Shown in pieces: positions 1 through 6,770 of a stretch of 8,632 bases of DNA. Origin of the DNA: Pseudomonadota bacterium (GTDB taxonomy: Bacteria > Myxococcota > Myxococcia > Myxococcales > Anaeromyxobacteraceae); the NCBI GenBank assembly GCA_023419875.1, contig JAEZXM010000460.1:1-8632 (forward strand). Reading direction: 5' to 3'. The notes below the pieces were generated by a model. That model saw only the letters and a list, made by a program, of their open reading frames with translations, was not told the DNA's origin and did no database searches. Numbering within the stretch: the stretch's first letter is position 1; the number at the start of each line of letters is the position of its first letter. Both the position numbers and the translations under genes were made by a program.

Positions 1-100
1 GAAGATCCCGTCCCAGAGTAGTTCTCACGCACAGAGAACGGACGCAGCCGGAAGATCCCGTCCCAGAGTAGTTCTCACGCACAGAGAACGGACGCAGCCG
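1..100. repeat. Two exact tandem copies of a 50-bp unit
   Basis: Bases 1-50 and 51-100 are identical. The array starts at the first base of the window, so more copies may lie outside it. Each unit contains a 6-bp inverted repeat, GTTCTC (21-26) and GAGAAC (34-39), around a 7-base loop. An outer CGTCC/GGACG pair (9-13 and 40-44, approximate) could extend the stem across an asymmetric bulge. A GTAG tetranucleotide (18-21) sits at the foot of the stem, as in the REP elements recognised by RAYT enzymes in enterobacteria and pseudomonads. That comparison is inference. The reverse complement of bases 6-24 matches the repeat units at 1290-1389 at 17 of 19 positions. Confidence 0.85.
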
Positions 101-279
101 ACGATAGCGGCAAGGTGTGTTTGCTGCCGGACCACGGGATCGCTGCGGGCCCACTCGCCCGCCGAGGCTTGCTCGAGGCGCAGAGTGGCCAGAAGCTCAC
201 GGAGCCCGCGAGCTGGCGGTGTCGAAGTGGCCGGAGGTCTGGAGCGACTACGAGAGGGTGCAACAGAGAGCGGACGCGG
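101..279. other. Non-coding stretch with a diverged repeat fragment
   Basis: I see no convincing gene here; the open frames are unlike any protein family and come from high GC content. Bases 263-280 (starting ACAGAGAGCGGACG) match the right part of the 50-bp unit at 16 of 18 positions, so a decayed third copy seems to end directly against the transposase stop codon at 280-282. No terminator hairpin with a T-run is visible on the minus strand downstream of the transposase. Confidence 0.5.
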
Positions 280-1182
280 CTACCCACTCGCCGCGCACGG
301 CATGCCGTAGGCCACCCGCATCCAGTAGGTGCCATGCGGGAAGAGCACGTTCCGCGCGCCGTTTGCAAACTCCTTCCAGGCACTTCGATACGCCTCGAGG
401 AAGTCCTTGAGCCGCTCGAGCGCCTCGATACGCTTCCACTTGTCGGGCTCGGCAACCCTGGGGTTGAGTCCGCGCCGCGGCTCCCCGCTCGTCGGTGCCG
501 ACCGCTCGTTCTGGGCGAGCACCTTCCGCACGCCGAGGAATGAGCGCCCTTCGGCCGCGAGCTCGCGAGCGGCCTGGTCCTCGCGCCGCTTGACCTCACC
601 GGCGAGCCGGTGCCTAAACGCCTCGACCGCCTCGCGCACCGGAGGAGGATCGATCCTGAGCTTCACGGTCGGCTTCATCGGGCCGTCGTCCCGTTCGCGG
701 AAGAAGCCCTTCGGGCGGCTCACCTCGATGGGCGGACCGCCGATCGTGCTCGGGTCCGACCAGAGGCCCGGCCATTCGCTGCCGCGGCGGACGAGGCCTG
801 CGGTGACCGGGTTCGCGAGCACGTAGGCCATCTTGTCGAGAACTGCCTCGGGGGTGGAGAGCGTCACGGCGCTGAACGACCCGGGGGCCCAGAAGGACTC
901 CCAGCGCCCGAGGAGCGCGTTGAACGCCCGGGCGACGAGCGAGTCGAGGTACTGCTCGAAGGCGGGGAGCACGCCGTTGAGGTCGGTGAGCACGCCGTGA
1001 AAATGGTTCGAGAGGAGACAGAAGGCGTGGATCTGGACCTCGAACTTCGCGGCGGCAGACGCGAGAGTGTAGAGGAAGAGCTCGTTCTTGGCGGGGGAGG
1101 GGCGGAAGAAGAAGCGGCGCTCGGAGCAGCGGCGCGTGACGAGGAGGGTGGCGTTTGGGAGGACTCGTCTTGGAGCGGTCAC
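280..1182 (-). CDS. REP-associated tyrosine transposase (RAYT), HUH/Y1 superfamily
   Basis: This is a single-strand DNA nuclease/transposase of the IS200/IS605-related TnpA-REP type, about 300 residues from a GTG start at 1182. The HUH metal-binding motif is NHFH (residues 59-62) in the context HAFCLLSNHFHGVL. The likely nucleophile is Tyr120 in AYVLANPVTAGLV, the position of the YxxxNPVRAGLV motif in this family. The C-terminal half is a basic, helical extension ending near FPHGTYWMRV, a layout I associate with Anaeromyxobacter homologues. The frame stays open up to 1362, but residues upstream of 1182 are low-complexity and partly encoded by the repeat array. The protein starting MTAPRRVLPNATLLVTRRC fits the family's usual N-terminus. 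ATG at 1281 is an alternative start, and neither has a strong Shine-Dalgarno. The gene is intact, without frameshift. The family acts on REP hairpins, and such repeats flank this copy. No terminal inverted repeats or cargo of a classical IS are seen, so it may be an immobile domesticated transposase. Confidence 0.85.
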   Translation of the reverse strand: MTAPRRVLPNATLLVTRRCSERRFFFRPSPAKNELFLYTLASAAAKFEVQIHAFCLLSNHFHGVLTDLNGVLPAFEQYLDSLVARAFNALLGRWESFWAPGSFSAVTLSTPEAVLDKMAYVLANPVTAGLVRRGSEWPGLWSDPSTIGGPPIEVSRPKGFFRERDDGPMKPTVKLRIDPPPVREAVEAFRHRLAGEVKRREDQAARELAAEGRSFLGVRKVLAQNERSAPTSGEPRRGLNPRVAEPDKWKRIEALERLKDFLEAYRSAWKEFANGARNVLFPHGTYWMRVAYGMPCAASG

Positions 1183-1240
1183 CGAAGGCTGCTGAGCAGG
1201 AACCGTGCCGCGAGCCGAACCGTGCTGCGGCACTGGTTTT

Positions 1241-1287
1241 CCGCCGGGTATGGAGGCCCGGCGGTCCGGGGCGCGGACCATGGTCCG
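1241..1287. repeat. Dense palindromic segment upstream of the RAYT
   Basis: Two strong symmetric elements lie next to each other. Bases 1241-1248 (CCGCCGGG) pair perfectly with 1257-1264 (CCCGGCGG) around an 8-base loop. Bases 1274-1287 (CGGACCATGGTCCG) form a perfect 14-bp palindrome. GGTCC at 1263-1267 can also pair with GGACC at 1275-1279, so alternative folds compete. The segment lies between the repeat array and the GTG start of the transposase, so it would be in the 5' leader of its mRNA or be single-strand hairpin substrate. Its function is unknown. Confidence 0.7.
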
Positions 1288-1289
1288 TC

Positions 1290-1485
1290 GGAACTTCTCT
1301 CGGTCGGGAGCAACGGCGGGAGCAACCGGAACTACTCTCGGTCGGGAGCAACACGGGAGCAACCGGAACTACTCTCGGTCGGGAGCAACGCGGTCGGGAG
1401 CAACGCGGGAGCAACGGGGAGCAAACGCACGGTCGGGAGCAACACGCGGGAGCAACCGGTCGGGAGCAACCGCGGTCGGGAGCAA
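1290..1485. repeat. Irregular array of 12 GGGAGCAA(C) repeats
   Basis: All copies are in the same orientation on the plus strand, starting at 1306, 1318, 1344, 1355, 1381, 1396, 1407, 1417, 1435, 1448, 1462 and 1478. Most are preceded by CGGTC or CGC. Three larger units starting with GGAACTWCTCTCGGTCGGGA lie at 1290, 1328 and 1365, giving a 37-38 bp higher-order period. The right half degenerates to short units 10-18 bp apart. On the minus strand the core reads GTTGCTCCC. The array sits between the 3' end of the chemotaxis gene and the transposase and is related in inverted orientation to the 50-bp unit at 1-100. It is not a CRISPR, because the gaps are too short and not unique. Confidence 0.85.
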
Positions 1486-1527
1486 GCAAAGGTTTGCGCC
1501 CGAGGGCGCCTGCCGGGTCGTAACGGA

Positions 1528-1542
1528 GGCGGAGTCTCCGCC
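1528..1542 (-). terminator. Hairpin just after the chemotaxis gene
   Basis: GGCGGA (1528-1533) and TCCGCC (1537-1542) form a 6-bp stem with a 3-base loop, 7 bases beyond the stop codon of the minus-strand MCP gene. There is no T-run after the stem on the minus strand, so it is at best a weak or Rho-assisted terminator. Confidence 0.4.
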
Positions 1543-1549
1543 GAAGTAG

Positions 1550-3220
1550 CTACACCGTGAACTCCCCCGCGATCCCCGAGATCCGCGTGGCGGTCTCGGC
1601 GATGTGCTGGGACGACTGCTCGAGCGCGCGGATCCGGCCGATGGTCTCCTCCATGCCCTTGTCCAGGTCCCGCATGGCAGCGGCGATCTGGCCGATGCCG
1701 GTGGACTGCTGCTGGAAGGCGGAGGCGATCTGGAGCGCGCTCTCGCTCGTCTCGCGGACGATGCCGCCGATCTGGCGGAGGCTGTCGCCGGAGGCGCGGA
1801 TCTGCCCGAGCGACCCGGCCATGCCCTGGCTGCCGCGCTCGGTGGTCTCGCGGGTGGTCTGCACCGCGGCGAGGATGTCCTCGACCATCTTGCCGATCGT
1901 CGCCGCGCTCGCGCCGGACTGCTCGGCGAGGGCGCGGACCTCCTGGGCGACGACGCCGAAGCTCTTCCCGGCCTCGCCCGCCTTCACCGCCTCGATGGAG
2001 GCGTTGAGCGAGAGGACGTGCGACTGCGTGGCGAGGTCGCGCACCGTCTCGACGATGTCGCCGACCTGGCGGGCCTGGTCGAGCAGGTGTGAGGACTGAT
2101 CCACGATGTTGTTCACCGAGAGCTGGATCCGCTCGAGCTCGCCCGCGCTCCGCTCCGCGGCCTGCTGGCCCGCCTCGCTCATGTCGGCCGCGCGTCGGGC
2201 GACCTCGAGCACCGAGGCGGCGCGGCTCGCGGCCACGGACGAGGTCTGCTCGAGCTCGCGGGTGGTGGAGCTCGTCTCGGCCACGCCGCTCGCCTGGCGC
2301 TCGAGCATCGCGCTCTGGGCGCGGGTGTGGTCGGCGAGCCCCTCCGCCGCGAGGGCCAGCTCCTGGGCGGCGTCCTTGAGGGTCCCGACGAGCTGCCGGA
2401 GCCGGGTCACCATGCGCTGGAAGCTGCCGGCGAGGATACCCACCTCGTCGGAGGTCTCGACCCGCACCTCCTGGGTGAGGTCGCCCTCGGCGATCCGCAG
2501 CGCCGCCTCGGAGAGCTTGACCAGTGGACGGGAGGCGCGCACGGCGATGAACCAGGCGGCGAGGGCGGCGAGGATGGAGGAGGTGATCAGGATGGCCCCA
2601 CCCCAGAGGATGGACGCCCACTGCTCGTCCCGCGCGCGCGACACGCCGGACGTCATCGCGTTCGCGGCCTCGTCGGCCTTCCCCTGGAAGACGTCGTAGA
2701 GGGCGAAGTACTTGTTCTCGATCTCCGAGATCGAGGCGTTGATCTGCCGTTCCTCGGGGGTGGAGTTGGCGTGGATGACGAGGGCGTTCTTCTGTGCGGC
2801 GATCGCCCGCTTCGCCTTGAGCTGCGCCTGGACGCGGGTGGCGGCGAGCGCGCGCGCGGCCGCGTAGTACTCCTCGTAAAGCTTCAGGACGTTCGCGGTC
2901 TCGGCCTCACCGATCGCGGGCGGTCCTCCCGTCCGGATCTTCTCGAGCATGCTGGCGTTCACGTCGTCGCTCTCGGGGACCCGGCCGAAGTCCTCGGACT
3001 CGCCCACGACCTGGAGGAGGAAGTGCACCTCCTTCAGCGAGTCGACCATGCCCTGATAGAAGCGCAGGACCGGGAGATCTCGCGTCTCGACCTGCTTCAG
3101 CCGCCGGGCCGCGGTCCCGGAGATCGAGAGGGTCAGCACGGTCGCAACGGCCGTCGCCGCGACGGCCGCCGCTCCCGGGATGAGCATCTTCCGCCGGACC
3201 GTCCAGATCGAGTGCCTCAT
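1550..3220 (-). CDS. Methyl-accepting chemotaxis protein (transmembrane chemoreceptor)
   Basis: A membrane receptor that senses a ligand and controls a CheA kinase through CheW. It has 556 residues from ATG at 3220, chosen because AGGGAG sits about 6 bases upstream; the frame is open further to 3304 without support. Order of parts: short cytoplasmic basic N-terminus, TM1 (about 13-35), a mostly helical periplasmic domain (36-200) that looks like a four-helix-bundle sensor, TM2 (about 203-228), HAMP linker (about 229-281), and a long coiled-coil signalling domain. The hairpin tip is near 388-434, with the family pattern LNASIEAVKAGEAGKSF followed by VVAQEVRALAEQS. The protein ends GEFTV with no CheR/CheB-docking pentapeptide. 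Tip residues differ from the consensus: SHVLSLN instead of TNLLALN, and AVKAGE instead of AARAGE. No other che gene is nearby, so it probably feeds a distant cluster. The ligand cannot be read from sequence. Confidence 0.95.
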   Translation of the reverse strand: MRHSIWTVRRKMLIPGAAAVAATAVATVLTLSISGTAARRLKQVETRDLPVLRFYQGMVDSLKEVHFLLQVVGESEDFGRVPESDDVNASMLEKIRTGGPPAIGEAETANVLKLYEEYYAAARALAATRVQAQLKAKRAIAAQKNALVIHANSTPEERQINASISEIENKYFALYDVFQGKADEAANAMTSGVSRARDEQWASILWGGAILITSSILAALAAWFIAVRASRPLVKLSEAALRIAEGDLTQEVRVETSDEVGILAGSFQRMVTRLRQLVGTLKDAAQELALAAEGLADHTRAQSAMLERQASGVAETSSTTRELEQTSSVAASRAASVLEVARRAADMSEAGQQAAERSAGELERIQLSVNNIVDQSSHLLDQARQVGDIVETVRDLATQSHVLSLNASIEAVKAGEAGKSFGVVAQEVRALAEQSGASAATIGKMVEDILAAVQTTRETTERGSQGMAGSLGQIRASGDSLRQIGGIVRETSESALQIASAFQQQSTGIGQIAAAMRDLDKGMEETIGRIRALEQSSQHIAETATRISGIAGEFTV

Positions 3221-3382
3221 CGAAGCTCCCTGTGCGCACGCTCCGCGTGCACGTTCGGGCGTCCGTCGCGGGGCACGGGTCCCGACGGAAACCGATTCAA
3301 TCAACTCTTATCAGAGGAACACCCGGGAGCCTCGAAACACGCCCGAGGGACATATCCCGGGTGGCGCACAACGGGCTACAGC
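3221..3382 (-). promoter_or_regulatory. Leader and probable promoter region of the MCP gene
   Basis: No gene is seen here. The segment contains the AT-richest patch of the neighbourhood (about 3290-3325), where a promoter would be expected, but I could not fit convincing -35/-10, sigma-28 or sigma-54 boxes. Bases 3262-3268 (TCCGTCG) and 3283-3289 (CGACGGA) form a 7-bp inverted repeat with a 14-base loop, about 40 bases upstream of the start codon. The Shine-Dalgarno AGGGAG lies at about 3226-3231 on the minus strand. Confidence 0.35.
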
Positions 3383-3423
3383 GGCGCGGTCACCGCCAGG
3401 TGTACCGGGTGGGCCACCGCGCC
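3383..3423 (-). terminator. Long imperfect hairpin after the SDR gene
   Basis: GGCGCGGT (3383-3390) pairs perfectly with ACCGCGCC (3416-3423), and inside it CACC (3391-3394) can pair with GGTG (3408-3411) across a 4-base bulge. It begins 2 bases after the SDR stop codon on the minus strand. No T-run follows, so termination is likely but not of the classical intrinsic form. Confidence 0.5.
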
Positions 3424-3425
3424 CC

Positions 3426-4250
3426 TCAGACGGGCTTCACACCGGGTCGACTCACGCGGGCGGGGCCCCGCGCCAGCGCGCGTTCGCGCCTGCCCCAGAG
3501 GAAGGCGCCGAGCGACGGCGATACCGCGGCGAGCGCCGCCGCGAACCCTCGCGCAGACGGCACCATGAGCTGCCGGGGCCGGGAGGGGAGCGCCCGGGTG
3601 AGGACGGCGTCCACGACGGCGTCCGCCGAGATCTCCGCGCCGCCGGCGGCCGCACACGCCTCGGCGCCGAGGCCCAGGACGTCGTCGGGCGCCGCGACGG
3701 TGGCGGTGCAGATCACGGTCACGGCCACGCCGCGGGGCCGGAGCTCGAGATCGGCGGCGAGCGCCACCGAACGGGCCGCGGCCGCGGCCGCGCCGTGCAG
3801 CCCCAGGCCTGGCCGCGGGGCGAAGGCGTCGAGCGAGGAGAAGACGACCACGTGCCCGTGTCCGCGCGGAACCATGTGCGTCGCGGCGGCCTGGAGGCCG
3901 AAGGCGGTACCCTTCGCGTTCACGTCGAGGTGCCGGTGCACGTCTTCGGGCGTGGCCGCGTGGGCCGCGCAGGCCTTGAGGTGTCCGGCCGCGTGGAGGA
4001 GCACGTCCACACCCCCGAAGGCCCGGGCGCTCGACGCGAAGGCTGCCGCCCACGACGCGGGCTCCCGCACGTCCAGCGCCACGAGGCGCACCTGGGTGGC
4101 GGGCCAGGCGGCGAGCCGCGCCGCCTCCTCGAGGCGGTGGTTGTCGACGTCCGAGGCGACCACCCGCCGTTCCAGCGCGACGAGCCGGGAGACGAGGCTC
4201 TGCCCCAACCCGCAGGCGGCACCGGTGACGAGGAAGACGGGATCGCTCAC
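3426..4250 (-). CDS. Short-chain dehydrogenase/reductase homologue with a lost catalytic Tyr/Lys
   Basis: 274 residues from a GTG start at 4250; GGAG lies 10 bases upstream. The N-terminal Rossmann fold is clear: TGAACGLG (9-16) is the TGxxxGxG cofactor motif, Asp34 ends the second strand, Asp60 follows the third, HAAG (86-89) replaces NNAG, and Asn111 is in the usual NxxGT position. The active site is not classical. Aligned on FSSLDAFAPRPGLGLH, Ser138/139 is kept, but the catalytic Tyr is His152 (codon CAC) and the Lys four residues on is Ala156. The protein contains no tyrosine at all. The downstream PG motif is also missing (VICTATVAAP). Length and fold are otherwise normal, and there is no frameshift. 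Known SDRs need Tyr and Lys for hydride transfer, so this protein is probably not a standard oxidoreductase; it could bind a nucleotide, act structurally or be decaying. It lies 63 bases after the broken MFS gene in the same direction. Confidence 0.85.
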   Translation of the reverse strand: MSDPVFLVTGAACGLGQSLVSRLVALERRVVASDVDNHRLEEAARLAAWPATQVRLVALDVREPASWAAAFASSARAFGGVDVLLHAAGHLKACAAHAATPEDVHRHLDVNAKGTAFGLQAAATHMVPRGHGHVVVFSSLDAFAPRPGLGLHGAAAAAARSVALAADLELRPRGVAVTVICTATVAAPDDVLGLGAEACAAAGGAEISADAVVDAVLTRALPSRPRQLMVPSARGFAAALAAVSPSLGAFLWGRRERALARGPARVSRPGVKPV

Positions 4251-4298
4251 GGGGACGAAGCTCCGGTTCGCATCCTGCGCACCTTCGGCCAGCTTCGT
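4247..4298 (-). promoter_or_regulatory. Inverted repeat and 8-codon mini-ORF over the SDR ribosome site
   Basis: ACGAAGCT (4255-4262) and AGCTTCGT (4291-4298) are a perfect 8-bp inverted repeat with a 28-base loop. On the minus-strand mRNA the second arm covers part of the GGAG before the SDR GTG. A mini-ORF encoding MRTGASSP (4247-4273), preceded by GAAGG, starts inside the loop, and its TGA overlaps the SDR start as GTGA. This could couple translation of the SDR to the mini-ORF. It may also be chance in a high-GC gap. Confidence 0.3.
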
Positions 4299-4313
4299 AA
4301 ACGCAGCCGGTCG

Positions 4314-5598
4314 TCACAGGGCGCGGCGGGTGGTCGCGGGGGCGGAGAGCTCCGGTGTGCGCCCGAGGACCTCGGCCGGCAGGATCCCCTTCGGTCGGAC
4401 CGTGAGCAAACCGATGACGGCCAGGGCGGCGACCGCTGCCGTGCCCGCGAGCGCCGTCGAGAGCGGCACGGGAACCTCCTCCGCGAGCCGGGCGACCAAG
4501 AACGGGGTGGAGGCCGCCGAAGAGCGCGCCCAGGTGGTAGACGAGCGCGAAGCCGCGCGCGCGCACCTCCGCGGGAAAGAGCGCCGCGAAGAGGTACGGC
4601 GTCACGCCAGAGATCCCTGCGCCGAGGAGGCCCGCGAGCGCCGCGCCCGCCCAGAGCCCCGTGCCCACCCCCGCCGCGCCGACGTACAGCGGAAGGGCGG
4701 GGATGAGGAGGACGAGCGGGATCACCTGGGCGCGCACCACGCCGAAGCGCGAGGCCGCCGCGCCGATGGCGACCGCCCCCGCCAGCATGCCGAGCTGGAA
4801 GAGCAGCGTGGGGAACGGGAGCGCGGACTCGGGGAGCTGGAGCTCGCGCCGGAGCATCGCGGCCCAGTTGCCGACGAGCGCGTAGTAGAGGGCGAAGCTC
4901 AGGGCGTAGAGCGCCGAGCCCCAGACGACGCGGCGGAGGAAGAGCGTGCGTGCCTCGGCGGAGGCCTTCGCCGAGGGTGCCGGCGCGGGCGCGGGTCGGG
5001 TCTCGCGGACGAAGAGGCGGATGGGGATGACGAGCAGGGCGGGCGCGGCGGCGACGAGGAAGAGCGTGCGCCAGCTCTCCTCGCCCACGATCGCGAACGC
5101 GACGCTCGCGAGCACGTAGCCGATCCCGAAGCTCCCCTGGAGCACGCCGGAGGCGAGGCCGCGCGACCGCTCCGGCCAGCTCTCCATCGCGAGCGCCGAG
5201 CCCGCGGTCCACTCCGCGCCCATGCCGAAGCCGAAGAGCGTCCTGAGCGCGAGCACCCAGCCGAACGTGGGCGCGAAGGCGACCGCGCCGTCGCAGGCGG
5301 CGAACCAGAGGATCGAGAGGATGAGGGGGAGGCGCCGGCCGTGGCGGTCGCCGAGCCAGCCGGCCGCGAGCCCTCCCGCGAGCCGGACGAGGAGCGTGAG
5401 GGTGACGGACAGCGCGGTCGAGCTGAGCCGCACGCCGAACTCCTTCGCGATCGCCGGCATCGCGAAGAGGAAGATGCAGAAGTCGAAGCCGTCGAGCACC
5501 CAACCTGCCCAGGCGGCGCCGTAGTTCGTCCACTGCGCGCGGGTGGGCTCGCGCCACCAGGGGAGCTGGGCGCGCGGAGGCGGGGCGAGCTCGGCCAT
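4314..5598 (-). pseudogene. MFS transporter of the sialate/aromatic-acid symporter type, frameshifted
   Basis: Read from ATG at 5598, the frame encodes a proton-coupled transporter of the major facilitator superfamily: WTNYGAAWAGWVLDGFDF (23-40) is the Asp-rich TM1 seen in sialate, lactate and aromatic-acid symporters, and GWLGDRHGRR (80-89) is the MFS motif A. Hydrophobic helices continue to residue 363 (LGALFGGL). The frame then becomes Arg/Gly-rich nonsense that stays open only because of GC content. The true C-terminus lies in another frame, 4314-4499 (VARLAEEVPVPLSTALAG and a final helix). Removing one G near 4509-4510 on the plus strand restores GGLTPFLVARLAEE and a 427-residue protein of normal length. 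So there is a one-base insertion, real or a sequencing error. The start has only a weak AAGG upstream. The gene follows DUF2332 after 18 bases, implying one operon. The substrate cannot be named. If the shift is real, the last two helices are lost and transport is unlikely. Confidence 0.8.
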
Positions 5599-5616
5599 GC
5601 GGCCGGAGTACCTTGC

Positions 5617-6720
5617 TCACGGCGGCGTGTAAAGGCGGTCCGCCTCCGCGGCGGCGAGCGCGTCGCGGAGCGCGTCTGCAGCCCCGGGCGCGGCGCGGAC
5701 GACCTCCGGGTGAGGCCCACAGGTGCCGAGGCCGAGGTCCCGCACCCCGCCCGTGGGCGCGCGCACGTGGGCGACGAGCGCGGCTCCGTCGTCGTTCGGG
5801 GCGGGCTCGAGCTCCACCCAGAGTGCGAGGCCCGGCGGGTGGGTGGCGAGCCACTCGCGCATGCCCTCCTCGTACTCGGCGCGCTCCTCCGGCGCGAGGT
5901 AGTCGCGCACCAGCGTCTGGTAGGCGAGGACGAGCACGCCGGGCTGGGAGGACGAGAGGCGGTCGAGGCGCGCGGGGACGTTCCGGGCGAGGATGGGGAC
6001 GAGCACCGGCGCGTCCGGGCGCGTGCGGGCGACGTAGAACGCCCGGAGCGCCGCCTCGAGGCGCTCGAGCCTTTCCCCGTCGCCGGGCCAGATGCAGGCG
6101 CGCAGCCAGTCGGCGTCCTCCGGCCGGTTCACGTCCAGCGGCTCGGGGTCGAGGCCGAGCCGGGCGACCACGTGCACCTCGTGCGCGACCTCGAGGGGCG
6201 AGCCGTCGGGGAGCCGCCACGGGGCGGGGAGCGCGTCGGCGACGAGGTTCAACCCGGCGCTCGCCCCGATGTCGGCGAGGGCGAGGCGGCGGGCGCCGGC
6301 GAGCGCCGCCGGCCAGCGCCAGGCGAGCGCGCGGGAGGTCTCGTTGGTCTTCACGCCGCGCCGGACGAGCGCGTCCTGCAGCGCCTCCCGCGACGGATCG
6401 AACGCCGCCGCGAGCGCCTCCAGGGTGACCGCGTCGGCGCGCGGATCGCGATCCGCGAAGCCGGCGTGGAGCGGATGCGAGGGACCTTCGCGGCGGGCGT
6501 CGGCGCGGAGCGCGGCGAGGAGCAGGAGCGGCCGGTCGTAGGAGGCGAAGAACCTTCGGTGCTCCCAGGCTGCGGCGAGCATCCGGCCGGGCGGGCCTTC
6601 GAGGAGCACGGGCAGGAGCGCGAGCGCCCGCGCGTACGGCGGGCAGCGCCCCTCGAAGGCCCTTCGCTGCCCGTCGAGCTCGTCGAGCAAGCCGACGATG
6701 CCCGTCCGCCCTCCGGTCAT
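5617..6720 (-). CDS. DUF2332 family protein
   Basis: 367 residues from ATG at 6720, with GGAGG 6 bases upstream deciding this start over the open frame to 6786. I recognise DUF2332 from LLDELDGQRRAFEGRCPPYA (11-30), the HPLHAGF segment (82-88), FDPSREALQDALVRRGVKTN (107-126) followed by E, the glycine-rich LADIGASAGLNLV (148-160), and DWLRACIWPGD (204-214). No biochemical function is established to my knowledge. The D-x-G-A-S-A-G-L-N loop resembles motif I of SAM-dependent methyltransferases, which is a structural hint only. No signal peptide or membrane helix is seen, so it is probably cytosolic. It is followed after 18 bases by the frameshifted MFS gene and preceded after 49 bases by another MFS gene, all in the same direction. 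Confidence 0.85.
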   Translation of the reverse strand: MTGGRTGIVGLLDELDGQRRAFEGRCPPYARALALLPVLLEGPPGRMLAAAWEHRRFFASYDRPLLLLAALRADARREGPSHPLHAGFADRDPRADAVTLEALAAAFDPSREALQDALVRRGVKTNETSRALAWRWPAALAGARRLALADIGASAGLNLVADALPAPWRLPDGSPLEVAHEVHVVARLGLDPEPLDVNRPEDADWLRACIWPGDGERLERLEAALRAFYVARTRPDAPVLVPILARNVPARLDRLSSSQPGVLVLAYQTLVRDYLAPEERAEYEEGMREWLATHPPGLALWVELEPAPNDDGAALVAHVRAPTGGVRDLGLGTCGPHPEVVRAAPGAADALRDALAAAEADRLYTPP

Positions 6721-6740
6721 GGTGCGCCTCCGGTCCCAAG

Positions 6741-6770
6741 ATTGGGGCGACCGGGGGTGTGGCGCCCAAT
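6741..6770 (-). other. Intergenic hairpin between MFS and DUF2332 genes
   Basis: ATTGGG (6741-6746) pairs with CCCAAT (6765-6770), and after one bulged G the neighbouring CG/CG also pairs. On the minus strand it starts within the MFS stop codon and ends about 20 bases before the DUF2332 start. It has no T-run, so it may be a weak attenuator or an mRNA-stability element between operon genes. Confidence 0.4.

Noticed and set aside
75..599. 174-residue minus-strand frame
   Set aside because: Ser/Arg-rich, overlaps the RAYT in another frame and has no family resemblance.
1183..1362. Longer N-terminus of the RAYT from 1362
   Set aside because: The extra residues are encoded by the repeats and are low-complexity; family members start near the GTG at 1182 or, less likely, ATG at 1281.
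1290..1485. CRISPR array
   Set aside because: The units are 8-9 bp cores with 2-17 base gaps, no distinct spacers and no cas genes.
3376..4510. A single 740-residue protein beginning as the MFS transporter and running on through the SDR gene
   Set aside because: After 4510 the translation is Arg/Gly/Pro-rich without family features and opposes two better frames; it is a frameshift run-on kept open by high GC content.
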